NCBI GenBank assembly: GCA_902493615.1
Contig: CABUQK010000023.1
Coordinates: 1 to 19,935 of the forward strand
Reading direction: 5' to 3'
DNA: 19,935 nt
From: an uncultured Collinsella sp.
Lineage (GTDB): Bacteria; Actinomycetota; Coriobacteriia; Coriobacteriales; Coriobacteriaceae
Numbering within the stretch: position 1 is the first letter of the stretch; every line of letters begins with the position of its first letter. A program made the position numbers and the translations under genes. The notes beneath the pieces were generated by a model. The model saw only the letters and a list, made by a program, of their open reading frames with translations. It ran no database searches and was not told where the DNA came from. Below, piece by piece: positions 12,482 through 19,935 of the stretch.

Positions 12482-13264
12482 TTAGAAGTCCAACCTCACA
12501 GGAATACCTTGAGAGGCCATATACTCTTTGACTTCGCGAATGCTGAACGTCCCAAAGTGAAAGACGCTGGCCGCCAGCACGGCATCGGCTTCGCCCTCGA
12601 TCACGCCCTCGGCAAAATGCTCGAGCGTACCCACGCCGCCGCTTGCGATCACCGGAATCGGCACCGCGCGCGCCACGGCGCGGGTGAGCGCCAGGTCAAA
12701 GCCGGCCTTGGTGCCGTCGCGGTCCATACTGGTGAGCAAGATCTCGCCGGCGCCGCGACGAGCCGCCTCCTCGGCCCACGCCACCGCGTCGATACCCGTG
12801 GCGTTGCGGCCTCCTGCGGTAAAGACCTCCCACTTGTCGGCACCGGATGCGCCAGGCAGGCCGACGCGCTTGGCATCGATCGCCACGACCACGGCCTGGC
12901 TGCCAAACGCCGCGGCGGCCTGGCTGATCAGCGACGGGTCGTGCACGGCCGCCGAGTTGAGCGACACCTTGTCGGCACCGGCTGCAACCATGGTGCGCAT
13001 GCCCGGCAGGTCGCGAAAGCCGCCGCCCACGGTATAGGGAATGGCCAGCTCCTCGGCCGCATGCGCTGCCATCTCGATAGTCGTCGCACGGTTGTCGCTT
13101 GTGGCGGTAATGTCTAAAAACACGACCTCGTCCGCACCCTCGCGGTCGTAGGCACGCGCCAGCTCCACCGGATCGCCCGCATCGCGCAGGCTCACAAAGT
13201 TGACACCTTTGACCACACGGCCGTCCTTGACGTCTAGACAGGGAATTACGCGTTTAGTAAGCAT
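12482..13264 (-). CDS. hisF: Imidazole glycerol phosphate synthase cyclase subunit
   Basis: A 260-residue (beta-alpha)8 barrel that uses ammonia delivered from HisH to convert PRFAR into imidazole glycerol phosphate and AICAR. The catalytic aspartates are Asp11 (RVIPCLDVKDGRVVKG) and Asp130 (VVVAIDAKR), exactly where the family has them. The phosphate-binding loops VGGGFR, near residue 79, and IPVIASGGVGTLEH in the second half are present. Length is typical. It follows hisA after 3 nt. The usual partner HisH is encoded just upstream of hisA. Confidence 0.97.
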   Translation of the reverse strand: MLTKRVIPCLDVKDGRVVKGVNFVSLRDAGDPVELARAYDREGADEVVFLDITATSDNRATTIEMAAHAAEELAIPYTVGGGFRDLPGMRTMVAAGADKVSLNSAAVHDPSLISQAAAAFGSQAVVVAIDAKRVGLPGASGADKWEVFTAGGRNATGIDAVAWAEEAARRGAGEILLTSMDRDGTKAGFDLALTRAVARAVPIPVIASGGVGTLEHFAEGVIEGEADAVLAASVFHFGTFSIREVKEYMASQGIPVRLDF

Positions 13265-13267
13265 GGG

Positions 13268-14011
13268 CTACTCATCCCCTCGGGCAGCGGCCAGCGCCTG
13301 CGCCAGCGTAAAGTTGCCTTCGTAGAGCGCACGGCCGGTAATGGCGCCTTCAATCGCGCCCTCGCCCACCGCGGCCAGCGCGCGGATGTCGTCGAGCGTC
13401 GATATACCGCCCGAAGCCACAACGGAAAAGCCCGCGACCTCGGCCACATGGCGATACATCGCCACATCGATGCCCGTCTGCATGCCATCGCGCGCGATGT
13501 CGGTATACACCAGATGCTTAAAGCCTAGCTCGGAAAGCTGCGCCACGGCATCGTCGAGTGCCACGCTCGCGCCGTCGCGCCAGCCATTCACCTTAACCTG
13601 GCCGTCGCGCGCGGCAATATCGGCGACCAGCAGCTCGCCAAAGCCTTGGGCCGCCACCTCGGCAAAACCCGGCTCGGTCACCAGCACGGTGCCCAGCGCA
13701 ATGCGGCGAGCACCATAGCCGGCCAACTCGTCGATGCGCGCGAGCGAGCGGACGCCGCCGCCCACGTCCACGGACAGACCGTCGACGCCGCAGATGGCCT
13801 TAATCGCCGCTGAGTTGGCAGCGCACGCGTCCTCGTCCTCGCCAAAGGCAGCGGACAGGTCGACGACGTGTACCCAGCTCGCGCCCTGCTCGGCAAACGA
13901 GCGGGCAACGGCCATGGGGTCGTCGGAATATACCTTGCAGCGGCTGCGGTCGCCGCGCTCCAGGCGCACGACCTTGCCGCCGATCAAATCGATTGCGGGA
14001 AACAGGATCAT
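13268..14011 (-). CDS. hisA: ProFAR isomerase (1-(5-phosphoribosyl)-5-aminoimidazole-4-carboxamide isomerase)
   Basis: A 247-residue (beta-alpha)8 barrel homologous to HisF, carrying out the Amadori rearrangement of ProFAR to PRFAR. The catalytic pair is Asp8 (FPAIDLIGGKVVRL) and Asp171 (VYTDIARDGM). The phosphate loops are VDVGGGVRSL and VVASGGISTLDD. In some actinobacteria HisA (PriA) also acts in tryptophan synthesis. I cannot decide that from sequence alone, and it depends on whether the genome has a separate trpF. The start codon overlaps the hisH stop by 4 nt, so the two are translationally coupled. Confidence 0.96.
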   Translation of the reverse strand: MILFPAIDLIGGKVVRLERGDRSRCKVYSDDPMAVARSFAEQGASWVHVVDLSAAFGEDEDACAANSAAIKAICGVDGLSVDVGGGVRSLARIDELAGYGARRIALGTVLVTEPGFAEVAAQGFGELLVADIAARDGQVKVNGWRDGASVALDDAVAQLSELGFKHLVYTDIARDGMQTGIDVAMYRHVAEVAGFSVVASGGISTLDDIRALAAVGEGAIEGAITGRALYEGNFTLAQALAAARGDE

Positions 14012-14709
14012 CGGCCAACCTCCTCGACGATGTTGACGAAGTTCTTAAGGATGCGCTGACCCAGCGCAGAGGATTTCTCGGGATGGAACTGACAACCCCA
14101 CACGTTACCGTGGCGCACGATGCACGGGAAGCTCCGCGTATAGTGCGTGCGCGCCAGCACATCGGCGGCATCGGCATCGTCGGTCACCGCGTAGCTGTGG
14201 GTGAAGTACATGTTGGCGCCCTCGGCAAAACCGGCGAGCAATGGATCGGCCGCACCAGAGGGCGTCATGTGCACCTGATCCCATCCCACGTGCGGCACCT
14301 TCAGACGGCTCGACTCCAGGCGCGTGCACGAACCGTGCATAATGCCCAGGCCATCGACCCAAGGGCCGTCGGTATGGTCGGGGGCGTTGCCGTCGGCGAC
14401 CGCGCCCTCGTCCGCAGGCACACCCTCGTTGCCGCGCTCAAAGAATAGTTGAAGGCCCAGGCAGATGCCGAGCAGCGGAGTTCCGGCGGCAACGGCGTCG
14501 AGCACCGCGTCCGCCTCGCCGCTCTGGCGCATAAAGGCGATCGCGTCATAGAACGCGCCCACGCCCGGGATGACCAGGCCGTCAGCGTTGCGGATCTGCT
14601 CCGGATCGTCCGACGTGCAGGCAGCGGCACCGGCGCGCGCAAGCCCGCGCACGACGCTCGACAAGTTGCCCTTGTGGTAGTCGACCACCACGATCTTCGG
14701 TTCGCCCAC
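14008..14709 (-). CDS. hisH: Imidazole glycerol phosphate synthase glutaminase subunit
   Basis: A class I glutamine amidotransferase of 233 residues that feeds ammonia to HisF. The catalytic triad is Cys83 (GICLGLQLFF), His209 and Glu211 (QFHPEKSS). The oxyanion region PGVGAFYDAI and the segment KVPHVGWDQV are typical. I chose GTG at 14709, because GGAGGGG lies 6 nt before it and the family begins directly with the KIVVVDYHKGN strand. The only ATG in frame, at 14760, would add 17 residues and start inside the hairpin at 14735-14775, which no HisH needs. The stop overlaps hisA by 4 nt. An insertion of about 20 residues near 95-115 (rich in Asp, Gly and Pro) makes it slightly longer than usual. 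Confidence 0.94.
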   Translation of the reverse strand: MGEPKIVVVDYHKGNLSSVVRGLARAGAAACTSDDPEQIRNADGLVIPGVGAFYDAIAFMRQSGEADAVLDAVAAGTPLLGICLGLQLFFERGNEGVPADEGAVADGNAPDHTDGPWVDGLGIMHGSCTRLESSRLKVPHVGWDQVHMTPSGAADPLLAGFAEGANMYFTHSYAVTDDADAADVLARTHYTRSFPCIVRHGNVWGCQFHPEKSSALGQRILKNFVNIVEEVGR

Positions 14710-14734
14710 GCGACCCCTCCACTTCTCATCATCC

Positions 14735-14775
14735 AAAACCACCACAAAGGGGACAGGCACCTTTGTGGTGGTTTT
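14735..14775 (-). repeat. 16-bp perfect hairpin between hisB and hisH, terminator-like
   Basis: AAAACCACCACAAAGG (14735-14750) is the exact reverse complement of 14760-14775, with a 9-nt loop. On the minus strand the stem ends in TTTT followed by GG, resembling a weak intrinsic terminator inside the operon. It lies between the hisB stop (14790) and the chosen hisH start (14709). Confidence 0.88.
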
Positions 14776-14789
14776 TGCCTTTGTTGCGG

Positions 14790-15377
14790 TTACAGCGAGC
14801 CCTTGGTGCTGGGGATGCCCTGCACGCGGGGATCGAGTTCGCAGGCGTGGCGCATCGTGCGGCCCACGGCCTTAAAGGCGGCCTCGATAATGTGATGCGA
14901 GTTGCCGCCTGCCAGCTCGCGCACGTGCAGCGTGAGCTTGGCATCGCGCGCAAAGGCGTAGAAGAACTCGACGGCCAGCTCGGTATCGAAGCTGCCCACG
15001 CGCTCGGTCGGCACGGGCAGCTCGCAGTAGGCCTGCCCGCGGCCCGAAATATCAACAGCAGCCATCACGAGCGTCTCGTCCATGGCGATCGCCGCGTCGG
15101 CAAAGCGCGTAATGCCCGCCTTGTCGCCCAGCGCCTGGCAAAACGCCTCGCCCAGCACAATGCCCGTGTCCTCGACGGTATGGTGCGCGTCGACCTCCAC
15201 GTCGCCCACCGCGTGCACCGTCAGATCGAACAGACCATGGCGGCCAAAAGCGTTGAGCATGTGGTCGAAAAACAGCACGCCGGTCGAGATATCGCACACG
15301 CCGCTTCCGTCCAAGTCGAGCTTTACGACAATGTCGGTCTCGCCCGTCTTGCGGGTTACCTCGGCATAGCGGTCCAT
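14790..15377 (-). CDS. hisB: Imidazoleglycerol-phosphate dehydratase
   Basis: A 195-residue single-domain IGPD, dehydrating imidazole glycerol phosphate to imidazole acetol phosphate in a manganese-dependent reaction; length is typical of the monofunctional form. The histidine-rich metal sites are in FFDHMLNAFGRHG, DAHHTVEDTGIVLGEA and GGNSHHIIEAAFKAVGR. The bifunctional HisB phosphatase domain of enterobacteria is absent, which fits the separate PHP phosphatase gene nearby. The ATG directly abuts the hisC stop, and its GGAGGAG site lies within the hisC coding end. Confidence 0.97.
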   Translation of the reverse strand: MDRYAEVTRKTGETDIVVKLDLDGSGVCDISTGVLFFDHMLNAFGRHGLFDLTVHAVGDVEVDAHHTVEDTGIVLGEAFCQALGDKAGITRFADAAIAMDETLVMAAVDISGRGQAYCELPVPTERVGSFDTELAVEFFYAFARDAKLTLHVRELAGGNSHHIIEAAFKAVGRTMRHACELDPRVQGIPSTKGSL

Positions 15378-16493
15378 CTACATCTCCTCCTTCACCAGCG
15401 CGGCAAACGCAGCCAGCACCTCGTCGTTTTCCTGCGGGGTACCCACGGTAATGCGCAGGCAGTCCGCGAGCCCCGGCGCATAGCTAAAGTCGCGCACCAA
15501 AATCGAATACTCGTCGCGCAGACGCTCGCGCACGCGCGTGGCATGCGGCGTGCGCACGAGCACAAAGTTCGCCGCGCTCGGCCACGCCTCCACGGGCAGA
15601 CCCTCGGCAGCCATTGCGTACAGGGCACACAGTTCGCGCTCGCGCTCGGATGCAACCTGTGCCACCACGGGCGCGTACGCATCGCGGGCACGCACGCAGG
15701 CAAGCGCGGCGGCCTGGCTCAGCACGTTGACCGAATAGATCTGGCGAATCGCCGCGAACACATCGATGACCTCGGGCGCCGCGATCACATAGCCCAGACG
15801 CGTGCCGGCGGCGCCGAACGCCTTGGACAGCGTATGCAGAATCACCAGGTTGGGATGCTCGGCGATAAGCCCCTGCGCCGTGGTAGCCGCGCCAAACGAA
15901 TCGTCCGCAAACTCAACGTAGGCCTCGTCAACCATGACCATGCCGGGGCACGCATCGCACAGGGCCGCGACAAAGTCGAGCGGCGCCACGTCACCCGTGG
16001 GATTGTTGGGCGAGGTCACGATCGCCAGATCGCACTCGGGAGCCGCCGCAAGCACCGCCGCATGGTCGAGCTCAAAGGTCACCGGGTCGCGCCACACGTC
16101 GCGCACCTCGGTCTGGCACAGCGACGCAAAGAACGCGTACTCGCTAAAGCACGGCGGGCAGTTGAGCAGGGTCCGCCCCGCGCCGCCAAACGCCAGCAGG
16201 TAGTTATAGAGCAGCTCATCGCCGCCGTTTCCCGCGCAAATATTCTCACGCGCCACGCCATGCCAGGCAGCGAGCTCATCGCGCAGGTCGTTGGACATGG
16301 GATCGGGATAGCGGTTGAGCGGCGTGGCAGCCAAGGCCGCATCAACCGCCTCGCGCACGCCAGCAGGTACGGGATAGGTGTTCTCGTTGGCCGAAAGATT
16401 GATGCGCGTGGGCGTAAAGTTGGGATCGTAGGGCTCGATACCGGCCAAGTAGGGCTGGACGAGCTCCTTCATGCGCGGCGTGAGTTCGGCCAT
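15378..16493 (-). CDS. hisC: Histidinol-phosphate aminotransferase
   Basis: A 371-residue fold-type I PLP aminotransferase that converts imidazole acetol phosphate and glutamate into histidinol phosphate. The PLP-binding lysine is Lys224 (HTLSKAFGAAGTRLGY). Other cofactor contacts are the SPNNPTGD motif (161-168), Asp189 and Tyr192 (VDEAYVEF). INLSANENTYP near the N-terminus is the usual HisC opening. The ATG at 16493 was preferred over longer frames, which run into hisD. It is separated from the hisD stop by one base and abuts hisB, so translation of all three is probably coupled. Confidence 0.96.
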   Translation of the reverse strand: MAELTPRMKELVQPYLAGIEPYDPNFTPTRINLSANENTYPVPAGVREAVDAALAATPLNRYPDPMSNDLRDELAAWHGVARENICAGNGGDELLYNYLLAFGGAGRTLLNCPPCFSEYAFFASLCQTEVRDVWRDPVTFELDHAAVLAAAPECDLAIVTSPNNPTGDVAPLDFVAALCDACPGMVMVDEAYVEFADDSFGAATTAQGLIAEHPNLVILHTLSKAFGAAGTRLGYVIAAPEVIDVFAAIRQIYSVNVLSQAAALACVRARDAYAPVVAQVASERERELCALYAMAAEGLPVEAWPSAANFVLVRTPHATRVRERLRDEYSILVRDFSYAPGLADCLRITVGTPQENDEVLAAFAALVKEEM

Positions 16494-16494
16494 G

Positions 16495-17931
16495 TTAGGC
16501 CTCCCCGCCGGTCGCGCCAGCGGCACCGCCCGCAGCCGCCGCCAGGTCCACGCCCTCGGCAACCGTCGCCACAGCATCGCCCGGCCAGGCAACCTTGGTC
16601 AGGTCGGCCGCGGCCAGCGACGCGGCACTTACGGCATCCTCGCCCTGCTCCAGCACGCGGCGGCGCAGTGCGGCCGAAAGTGCGTGCGCCCATAGACCCT
16701 CGGCCTCGGCCAGACGCTGCGTAGCAGGAGCGTCGGAGAGCAGACCTTCGGGCGTATAGCAAATGACGCTCGAGCGCTTAACGAACTCTTCGACCGAAAG
16801 CGGGTTGGAGAACATGGCCGTGCCGCCGGTCGGCAGCGTGTGGTTGGGACCGGCGACGTAATCGCCGAGCGGCTCGGAGCTCCAGGCACCCACAAAGATG
16901 GCACCGGCGTTGCGAATGCCGCCGAGCAGGCCCATCGCGTCCTTGCAGTGCAGCTCCAGGTGCTCAGGCGCCACGGTGTTCACGGCCTCGACGGCGGCAG
17001 CCATGTCGGCGGCGACCACGATGGTGCCCTCGTTATCGAGCGAGGCGCGCGTGATCTCGGCGCGCGGGGACTGCGCCACCAGAATGTCGATACCCGCCTC
17101 GACCTCGCGCGCAAACTGCTCGTCGCAGGTCACCAGATAGCAGGCAGCCAGCGGATCGTGCTCGGCCTGCGCCATCAAGTCGGCCGCGACCACCATGGGC
17201 TTGGCCGTGGCATCGGCCAACACGCAGACCTCGGAGGGGCCAGCGACCATGTCGATACCCACGTCGCCCGAGACAATCTGCTTGGCAGCGGCAACAAAAG
17301 CGTTGCCCGGACCGGTGATTTTATCGACGCGCGGAATGGTCTCGGTACCGTACGCCAGCGCGGCCACGGCCTGAGCGCCGCCCACCATATAGATCTCATC
17401 CACGCCGCCGAGCTTGGCTGCCGCGAGCGTGTAGGGGCTGATCAGGCCACCCTTTTGCGGCGGGGTCACCATGACCACGCGCTTGACGCCGGCGACCTTG
17501 GCGGGAATGGCATTCATGAGCACGGTGGAGGGATACTGCGCGCGACCGCCCGGCACGTAGATGCCGGCCGCCGCGAGCGGGGTCACCTTAACACCGAGCA
17601 TCGTGCCGTCCGCACGCGTGGTAAACCAGCTCTGCTCGACCTCGCGCTGGTGGAACTCGCGAATCTGGCGCGCGGCCTTCTCGAGCGCGGCGACAAAGGC
17701 CGGGTCGAGGCCTTCGAGCGCGGCATCGATCTGCTCCTGCGGCAGGCGGAAGCTCTGCAGATCAACACCGTCAAAACGCTGGCAGTAATCGCGCACCGCA
17801 GCATCGCCGTTGGCACGCACGTTGGCTACGATATCGCGGGCGGCATCAACAATTTTTTGCGGTAGCACGCCCTTGCGGTTGAGCTGATTGGTAACGAGAC
17901 GCTCGCCGGGAGCAAGTTTGATGGTCTTCAT
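16495..17931 (-). CDS. hisD: Histidinol dehydrogenase
   Basis: A 478-residue enzyme carrying out the last two steps, histidinol to histidinal to histidine, with NAD and zinc. Zinc ligands can be placed by comparison with E. coli HisD: Gln and His in LMAQAEHDPLA, Asp in PLGDYVAGPNHT and His in EGLWAHALSAALR. The catalytic Glu-His pair is in NTVAPEHLELH. The strand VPGGRAQYPSTVLMNAIPAKVAGV and the GPGNAFVAAAK loop are also typical. The protein is about 45 residues longer than usual because of an Ala/Gly-rich tail after residue 425. It follows the hisZG gene after 105 nt and precedes hisC by one base. Confidence 0.97.
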   Translation of the reverse strand: MKTIKLAPGERLVTNQLNRKGVLPQKIVDAARDIVANVRANGDAAVRDYCQRFDGVDLQSFRLPQEQIDAALEGLDPAFVAALEKAARQIREFHQREVEQSWFTTRADGTMLGVKVTPLAAAGIYVPGGRAQYPSTVLMNAIPAKVAGVKRVVMVTPPQKGGLISPYTLAAAKLGGVDEIYMVGGAQAVAALAYGTETIPRVDKITGPGNAFVAAAKQIVSGDVGIDMVAGPSEVCVLADATAKPMVVAADLMAQAEHDPLAACYLVTCDEQFAREVEAGIDILVAQSPRAEITRASLDNEGTIVVAADMAAAVEAVNTVAPEHLELHCKDAMGLLGGIRNAGAIFVGAWSSEPLGDYVAGPNHTLPTGGTAMFSNPLSVEEFVKRSSVICYTPEGLLSDAPATQRLAEAEGLWAHALSAALRRRVLEQGEDAVSAASLAAADLTKVAWPGDAVATVAEGVDLAAAAGGAAGATGGEA

Positions 17932-18036
17932 ATCGGTATCCCCTATCGGTCGAGATTGTGTTCGAAAAACGAGAGGCCGGGCGGCGGCGCCAATTGGCCC
18001 GCAGCCCGTACGTTGGGGCGCCCGTGCGCGCTCGCG

Positions 18037-19752
18037 CTATTGTGCCGAGCCCGCGACGGGCTCAAAATGCTTGTCCTTCACGGCCGCCACCAAGCGATCT
18101 GCCAGATTGCGCACGCGCGGATCCAAGCGAGCGGCACCCGGGTTGACAAAGAAGCGGGCCGTGCAGTCCATAATGCGGCCGGTGATGACCAGGTCGTTGT
18201 CGCGCAGGGTGGCACCCGTGGCGGTAATGTCCACGATGCGATCGGTCATGCCGACAATGGGGCCCAGCTCGATGTTGCCGTGCAGCGAGACGATATCGGC
18301 GTTCACGCCGCGCTCGGCATACCAGGCACTCGCGATGCGCGGGTACTTGGTTGCCACGCGAAGCGAACCGCGGCGGGCATAGTTTCGCTCGGCCTGCCCG
18401 GCGCGCCATGCGGGCTCCGCCTCGATAAAGGCGCACAGGCCATAGCCCAGGTCGACCAGCTGCAGCAAGTTGAGGTCGGCCTCGATGAGCGAGTCCCAGC
18501 CGCAGATGCCACAGTCGGCACCGCCGCAGCCCACAAAGGCAGGCGCATCGCTGGGGCGCACGATGACAAACTCGATATCGCCAACCGTGCCCTCGCCAGC
18601 ACGCGTGTCGTGACCGCGCACAATCAGGTGACGGCCGGGATCACGCAGCTCAGAGACGTCCAGGCCCGCGGCCTCGAGCACGTCGAGCGTATCGGCCTTA
18701 AGCGAGCCCTTGGGCACGGCGATGCGCAGCGGACCATCGGCACCACGGCCCGCGGCGTGATCGCCATCGGAAGCGGCGTCCTCGACCGAGGTGCGCGCGG
18801 CCTCCAGGCGCTCGAGCGAAAAGGCGAAGCCCGCCGCCGGCACCTCGATGCCATCGCCAAATGCACCGGTAAAGATGGAGTCATAGCGTCCGCCCGAGCC
18901 GACCGGATCGGGTAAGCCGCCGGCATAGGCCTTAAAGACCAGGCCCGTATAGTAATCGAAAGAGTTCATGATAGAAAAGTCGAACGACAGCACCTGAGCG
19001 TCCTCGGGAGCCAGGCCCTCGACCAGGGCACGCAGTTCACGCGTCAGCGGCGCGGCGATACCGGCAGCCTCCAGCAGCGCGTCCACGCGGTCGAGCACCT
19101 CGGCTCCGCCGTGCAAGCGCGGCAGCTCGCTAATGGCGGCCTTGACGGCATCGGACTCGGCGCTTGCCGCCACGCGGGCATCGAGGCCCACAAAGTCGTT
19201 GGCGTGCACGCAGCGCAGGGCCTCGGCCGCCAGCTCACGATCCTCGCATACCGCGAGCAATTCCTTAAAAGGACGCACGCTGCCTGCGATGATGCGCGCA
19301 TCGGGAAGTGTCAGCTCGCGCACGGCCTCCGCCACCAGCGAAACAATCTCGACATCGCCCGCGGTATCGCCCGCGCCGATAAGCTCAAAGCCCAGCTGCG
19401 TAAACTGACGCGAGCCGCCGGCATTGCGCTGACACTCGCGAACCACCGGCGCCTCGTAGCGCAGGCGCAGTGGCAGGTCGGCCGCGCGCATGCGGGTCGA
19501 AACCAGGCGCACGATCGGCAGCGTGTTGTCGGGACGGACCACCAGCAGGCGTCCGTCGTCGTCAAAGAGCTTAAACGGCGTGTCCGCAATGCGGCCGCCC
19601 TCCTCGAGCGAGCCCTTGTCCTCGAGCAGCGGCGTCTCGACCGGAAGGTAATGATGCTCCCTAAAGCAGCCCTTCACCGTCAGCGCGATCTCCTCGCGCG
19701 CCTGAGCCTCCTCGGGCAATATGTCCCGGAATCCCCACGGTGTGGCCGTCAT
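18037..19752 (-). CDS. hisZG: HisZ-HisG fusion: ATP phosphoribosyltransferase regulatory plus catalytic subunits
   Basis: A 571-residue protein joining two normally separate subunits of the first enzyme of histidine synthesis. Residues 1 to about 320 are HisZ, a paralogue of histidyl-tRNA synthetase: motif 2-like segment RLRYEAPVVRECQRNAGGSRQFTQ is split here only for reading, and FDFSIMNSFDYYTGLVFKAY is the motif seen in HisS/HisZ. A polar linker (about 321-341, rich in Asp, Ala and Gly) leads to a short-form HisG (342-571). That part opens with LRIAVPKGSL and has the PRPP-binding loop DITATGATLRDND. It lacks the C-terminal regulatory ACT-like domain of long HisG, as expected for a HisZ-dependent enzyme. 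Cys409, Cys414 and Cys417 lie close together. GAGGAGG lies 8 nt before the ATG. It is the first gene of the operon. Confidence 0.94.
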   Translation of the reverse strand: MTATPWGFRDILPEEAQAREEIALTVKGCFREHHYLPVETPLLEDKGSLEEGGRIADTPFKLFDDDGRLLVVRPDNTLPIVRLVSTRMRAADLPLRLRYEAPVVRECQRNAGGSRQFTQLGFELIGAGDTAGDVEIVSLVAEAVRELTLPDARIIAGSVRPFKELLAVCEDRELAAEALRCVHANDFVGLDARVAASAESDAVKAAISELPRLHGGAEVLDRVDALLEAAGIAAPLTRELRALVEGLAPEDAQVLSFDFSIMNSFDYYTGLVFKAYAGGLPDPVGSGGRYDSIFTGAFGDGIEVPAAGFAFSLERLEAARTSVEDAASDGDHAAGRGADGPLRIAVPKGSLKADTLDVLEAAGLDVSELRDPGRHLIVRGHDTRAGEGTVGDIEFVIVRPSDAPAFVGCGGADCGICGWDSLIEADLNLLQLVDLGYGLCAFIEAEPAWRAGQAERNYARRGSLRVATKYPRIASAWYAERGVNADIVSLHGNIELGPIVGMTDRIVDITATGATLRDNDLVITGRIMDCTARFFVNPGAARLDPRVRNLADRLVAAVKDKHFEPVAGSAQ

Positions 19753-19787
19753 CTGGTGAGCCTCCTCATGCTGCGTTTCATATAGAA

Positions 19788-19819
19788 CAGAAGACCAGCA
19801 TAGCTCCGCCGGTCTTCTG
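19788..19819 (-). promoter_or_regulatory. Leader hairpin upstream of hisZG
   Basis: A 12-bp stem (one G-U) pairs 19788-19799 with 19808-19819 around an 8-nt loop, 36 nt before the hisZG start. It has no strong T-run after it. It could be a leader structure at the 5' end of the his mRNA. Confidence 0.5.
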
Positions 19820-19820
19820 G

Positions 19821-19842
19821 GTACTTTAGCATACTAGAGTAC
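19821..19842. promoter_or_regulatory. 22-bp dyad upstream of hisZG, candidate operator
   Basis: GTACTTTAG (19821-19829) and CTAGAGTAC (19834-19842) form an inverted repeat with one mismatch around CATA. On the minus strand the centre overlaps weak -10-like boxes (TAGTAT, TATGCT), about 70-90 nt before hisZG. The half-sites resemble GTACTAG of the TrpR operator. Confidence 0.5.
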
Positions 19843-19935
19843 TTGCGGGGAGAATCGTCCTCTTCGGCTCACGCCGTATTCATTTGGAAACATAGGGCGA
19901 GCGATTAGCAGTAGTCTCTTGTCACAACGCAAAAA

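Noticed and set aside
14008..14760. hisH starting at the ATG at 14760
   Set aside because: The extra 17 residues come from the hairpin at 14735-14775 and do not fit the family, while GTG at 14709 has a good ribosome-binding site.
14763..16724. A 653-residue open frame on the plus strand, antisense to hisB and hisC
   Set aside because: It lies opposite well-supported his genes, has the Arg/His/Gly-rich composition of antisense frames in GC-rich DNA, shows no domain, and runs through the hisB-hisH hairpin region.
19753..19935. T-box riboswitch or histidine leader peptide upstream of hisZG
   Set aside because: No T-box sequence (AGGGTGG-type) and no run of histidine codons is visible on the minus strand. 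The region holds only the dyad and a hairpin.

Overview
The window is GC-rich DNA from what looks like a high-GC Gram-positive bacterium, most likely a coriobacterium such as Collinsella. That placement is inference. It rests on the gene order mazG, eno, divIC/ftsB, ppx, which matches the actinobacterial cluster known from mycobacteria, on strong GC bias at third codon positions, and on many intergenic palindromic repeats. No phage, plasmid, insertion sequence or CRISPR array is visible.

Layout: (1) Bases 1-1622 hold the end of an OmpR-type response regulator and its overlapping histidine kinase, closed by a bidirectional terminator. (2) On the minus strand at 1697-2370 is a two-gene unit, a galactitol-type PTS IIB protein followed by a stand-alone VOC (glyoxalase-fold) protein. 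(3) At 2534-3157 is an unrecognised membrane-anchored helical-repeat protein, followed by tRNA-Leu(UAA) with its own promoter and terminator. (4) Bases 3340-4965 look like an accessory island: a DUF4143-type AAA ATPase gene bracketed by two related palindromic repeats and preceded by 33-bp tandem repeats. (5) Bases 4971-10384, minus strand, are housekeeping: ppx/gppA, divIC/ftsB, enolase, mazG, a YfcE-like phosphodiesterase and a protein made only of the C-terminal domain of LarC. (6) Bases 10725-19752 hold the complete histidine pathway.

Histidine region: a minus-strand operon reads hisZ-hisG fusion, hisD, hisC, hisB, hisH, hisA, hisF, hisI, hisE. A PHP-type histidinol-phosphatase gene lies on the plus strand and converges on hisE with 2 bp between stop codons. 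Together they encode every step from PRPP plus ATP to histidine. The first enzyme is notable because the regulatory subunit HisZ and the catalytic short-form HisG are one polypeptide. Two large hairpin repeats interrupt this otherwise tightly packed operon, between hisB and hisH and between hisI and hisF. A 22-bp dyad upstream of hisZG resembles operators of TrpR-family regulators.

The items I would look at first are the HisZ-HisG fusion and its upstream dyad, the stand-alone LarC C-terminal domain, and the repeat-bracketed ATPase. I do not see a clearly new multi-gene system.
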